A stretch of DNA of 64,000 nt, taken from Microbispora amethystogenes. GTDB taxonomy: Bacteria; Actinomycetota; Actinomycetes; Streptosporangiales; Streptosporangiaceae. This document shows, piece after piece, positions 62,463 through 64,000 of the stretch (the first letter of the stretch is position 1; every line of letters begins with the position of its first letter). Location: positions 102,647 through 166,646 of the forward strand of contig NZ_BOOB01000034.1 in assembly GCF_016863015.1 (NCBI RefSeq), in the 5' to 3' direction. Below the pieces are notes generated by a model that was given only the letters and a program-made list of their open reading frames with translations, made no database searches and had not been told where the DNA came from. The position numbers were made by a program, and so were the translations under genes.

Positions 62463-63353
62463 CTACGGCCGGCGCCCGGACAGGAGGCGGGTGACGGCGT
62501 CGTCGTCGCAGGTGTCCCAGAACGTCCCGACGGTGTCTTCGAGGTGGTCGAACGAGGCCGCCTCGAAGAGCACCTCCTGATACTTGGTGATGTCGTACTT
62601 GGTGGTGCCCATCACGGCGAGGTCGAGCGGGCGGATGTCCATCCCGCGGAACTCCTCGATCTCGCCGTACGAGCTGAGGATCCCCGCGCCGTACGCCTTG
62701 AGCTCGCCGTCCTCCCGCATGACGCCGAACTCCAGCGTGAACCAGAACACCTTGGAGACGAACTCCAGCGCCTCGGTGGTCTCCATCCGCCGCGCCGCCC
62801 GCCCGGCGGCCCGGTACAGCTCGGCGAACCGGGGCGAGGCCAAAGTGTTGGCGTGGCCGATCACCTCGTGGATGATGTCCGGCTCCGGCGTGTAGAAGGG
62901 CACCGAATGGTGCCGGATGTACTGCGTGGAGTGGAAGAGGCCGTCGGCCAGCACCCCGTAGAACTCACGGAGCGGCACCAGCCCGGCGGCGGGCAGGTAG
63001 CGGAATCCGGTGAGCGGATGGAGCAGGTCGCTGACCTCCTGAAGCTGCGGGATGCGGTGCTCGGGCAGCCCGAGCCGCTCCGCCCCGCGGAGGAACTCGC
63101 GCACCGCGTACTTGTGGTGCTTGACCGCCAGTTCCTTGCTGACGAGCGCCCACACGTGGTGCTCCTCGTCGGTGTACTCGGCGACGGGAATCGGGTCGCC
63201 GGGCGTGTGACCGAGCGCCAGCGCCGCGATCGCGTTGCGCCGTTCCCGGTAGACCAGGTCCGCGAACCCCGGGTGGCTGGTGGCCAGCTCGACGACGACG
63301 GAACCGTCATCCCTCGTCGCCACCGGAGCGAAATACTGCGCTTCCTCGAACAT
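62463..63353 (-). CDS. phhA: Phenylalanine 4-monooxygenase
   Basis: A 296-aa pterin-dependent aromatic amino acid hydroxylase. The iron ligands are His162 and His167 (PDIIHEVIGHANTL) and Glu208 (FWFTLEFGVM). The pterin region is LPLHPLTGFRYLPA-like (LLHPLTGFRYLPAAGLVPLR). It converts phenylalanine to tyrosine using tetrahydropterin and oxygen. ATG 63353 was chosen; the TTG at 63371 is unlikely. A CATATA motif just upstream suggests a leaderless mRNA. Divergent Lrp is the likely regulator. Confidence 0.95.
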   Translation of the reverse strand: MFEEAQYFAPVATRDDGSVVVELATSHPGFADLVYRERRNAIAALALGHTPGDPIPVAEYTDEEHHVWALVSKELAVKHHKYAVREFLRGAERLGLPEHRIPQLQEVSDLLHPLTGFRYLPAAGLVPLREFYGVLADGLFHSTQYIRHHSVPFYTPEPDIIHEVIGHANTLASPRFAELYRAAGRAARRMETTEALEFVSKVFWFTLEFGVMREDGELKAYGAGILSSYGEIEEFRGMDIRPLDLAVMGTTKYDITKYQEVLFEAASFDHLEDTVGTFWDTCDDDAVTRLLSGRRP

Positions 63354-63484
63354 ACTTCTATATGACAGCAACTCGCCCTACGAGTGGCAAGAGTGACCAG
63401 TCGCAGTAGGCGGATCGCCCAAAACTGATCGTTCACGGCTGATCACACTGGTCGATTCGCCCACTCCGGGCGTAGCCTCGGCAC

Positions 63485-63958
63485 ATGCTCGACGCGCTCG
63501 ACAGCCGGCTGCTGACCACCATGCGAGCCCATCCCCGCATCGGGCTCACCGAACTGGCCCGCCTGCTCGGCGTGGCCCGGGGCACCGTGCAGGCACGCGT
63601 GGAGAAGCTGACCGCGCGCGGAGTGATCACGGACTTCGGCCCCGCCATCGCCACCGAGGAGATCGGTTATCCCATCCTCGCCTTCGCCTCCCTGCAGATC
63701 GCGCAGGGCCGGCTGACGGAGGCGGTGGAGACGCTGGCCGAGATCCCGGAGATCCTCGAGGTGTACGGCACGAGCGGCCAGGCCGATCTGCTGTGCCGCG
63801 TGGTCGCCCACAGCACGCCGCATCTACAGGAGATCATCGCCCGGATCCTGGCCTCCCCCGCGGTCCGGCGGACGGACACGACGATCGCCCTGTCGACCCA
63901 GATCCCCTATCGCGTCGAGCCTCTGCTGAAGGCCGCGGTCACGCCGGCCGCACCGTGA
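63485..63958 (+). CDS. Lrp/AsnC-family regulator
   Basis: A 157-aa protein. The N-terminal HTH is ALDSRLLTTMRAHPRIGLTE with LARLLGVARGTVQARVEKLT, and the C-terminal RAM domain binds amino acids (VYGTSGQADLLCRVVAHSTP). It is divergent from phhA over 131 bp, so it probably senses phenylalanine or tyrosine and controls that gene. The window ends 42 bp after the stop; those bases hold an A6-G7 run and no gene. Confidence 0.93.
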   Translation: MLDALDSRLLTTMRAHPRIGLTELARLLGVARGTVQARVEKLTARGVITDFGPAIATEEIGYPILAFASLQIAQGRLTEAVETLAEIPEILEVYGTSGQADLLCRVVAHSTPHLQEIIARILASPAVRRTDTTIALSTQIPYRVEPLLKAAVTPAAP

Positions 63959-64000
63959 CGGCCCGCGTTTGGGCACAAAAAAGGGGGGGCCATCCCGACC

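Noticed and set aside
63354..63371. TTG start extending phenylalanine hydroxylase by six residues
   Set aside because: TTG is weak, and the added residues fall in a likely -10 region.

Overview
The window is one contiguous piece of a high-GC actinobacterial chromosome. Coding density is high, GTG starts are common, start/stop (ATGA) overlaps are frequent and third codon positions are strongly GC-biased. The CBM2 exoenzymes, DUF4081-GNAT, MmyB-type regulator relic, HipA-like/DUF3037 pair and LAL-type LuxR regulator suggest a soil or mycelial actinomycete, possibly Streptosporangiales. That placement is inference. I see no rRNA, tRNA, CRISPR array, transposase or phage gene.

Region 1 (1-13.5 kb): a partial PhoD phosphatase, then a KstR2-like TetR regulator with a perfect KstR2-type operator, coupled to an AlkD-like protein. 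Next come two amine-related operons around a BetI-like TetR gene. One is glycosyltransferase, amine oxidase and aminobutyraldehyde dehydrogenase. The other is a potDBCA-type polyamine importer, which is divergent from an aminosugar-kinase-like gene followed by a SIS-domain isomerase. Both divergent promoter regions carry a pair of similar AT-rich inverted repeats spaced 66-67 bp, so the whole block looks like one regulon.

Region 2 (13.6-26.9 kb): a membrane Ser/Thr kinase, a secreted CBM2 esterase-like protein, an MMPL transporter with its own palindrome, a LAL regulator, and the fused remnants of a divergent SDR/MmyB-regulator pair. Then follow a metallo-beta-lactamase-fold protein whose metal histidines are mostly arginine, a HipA-like kinase with an N-terminal frameshift plus DUF3037, and a GNAT.

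Region 3 (26.9-44.2 kb): a secreted TAP-type hydrolase, ispG, a secreted LPMO, dxr, and two tandem secreted trypsin-like proteases. The site-2 protease usually found between dxr and ispG is absent. Then come a pit/ppk2 phosphate-polyphosphate operon, an aldo/keto reductase with a divergent TetR gene and twin operators, a two-component system, an S41-type protein and two uncharacterised genes.

Region 4 (44.2-64 kb): omega-amino-acid catabolism. An aldehyde dehydrogenase and a TetR gene lie next to a PucR regulator divergent from gabT. Further on are a BBE-type flavoprotein, a PASTA membrane protein, a solute-binding lipoprotein, an omega-aminotransferase with mmsA, an MFS exporter with a TetR gene sharing a 32-bp palindrome, a second PucR regulator, a phosphodiester-glycosidase-family protein, and phenylalanine hydroxylase divergent from an Lrp regulator. 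With region 1 these suggest import of polyamines, oxidation to aminoaldehydes and GABA or beta-alanine, and entry into central metabolism.
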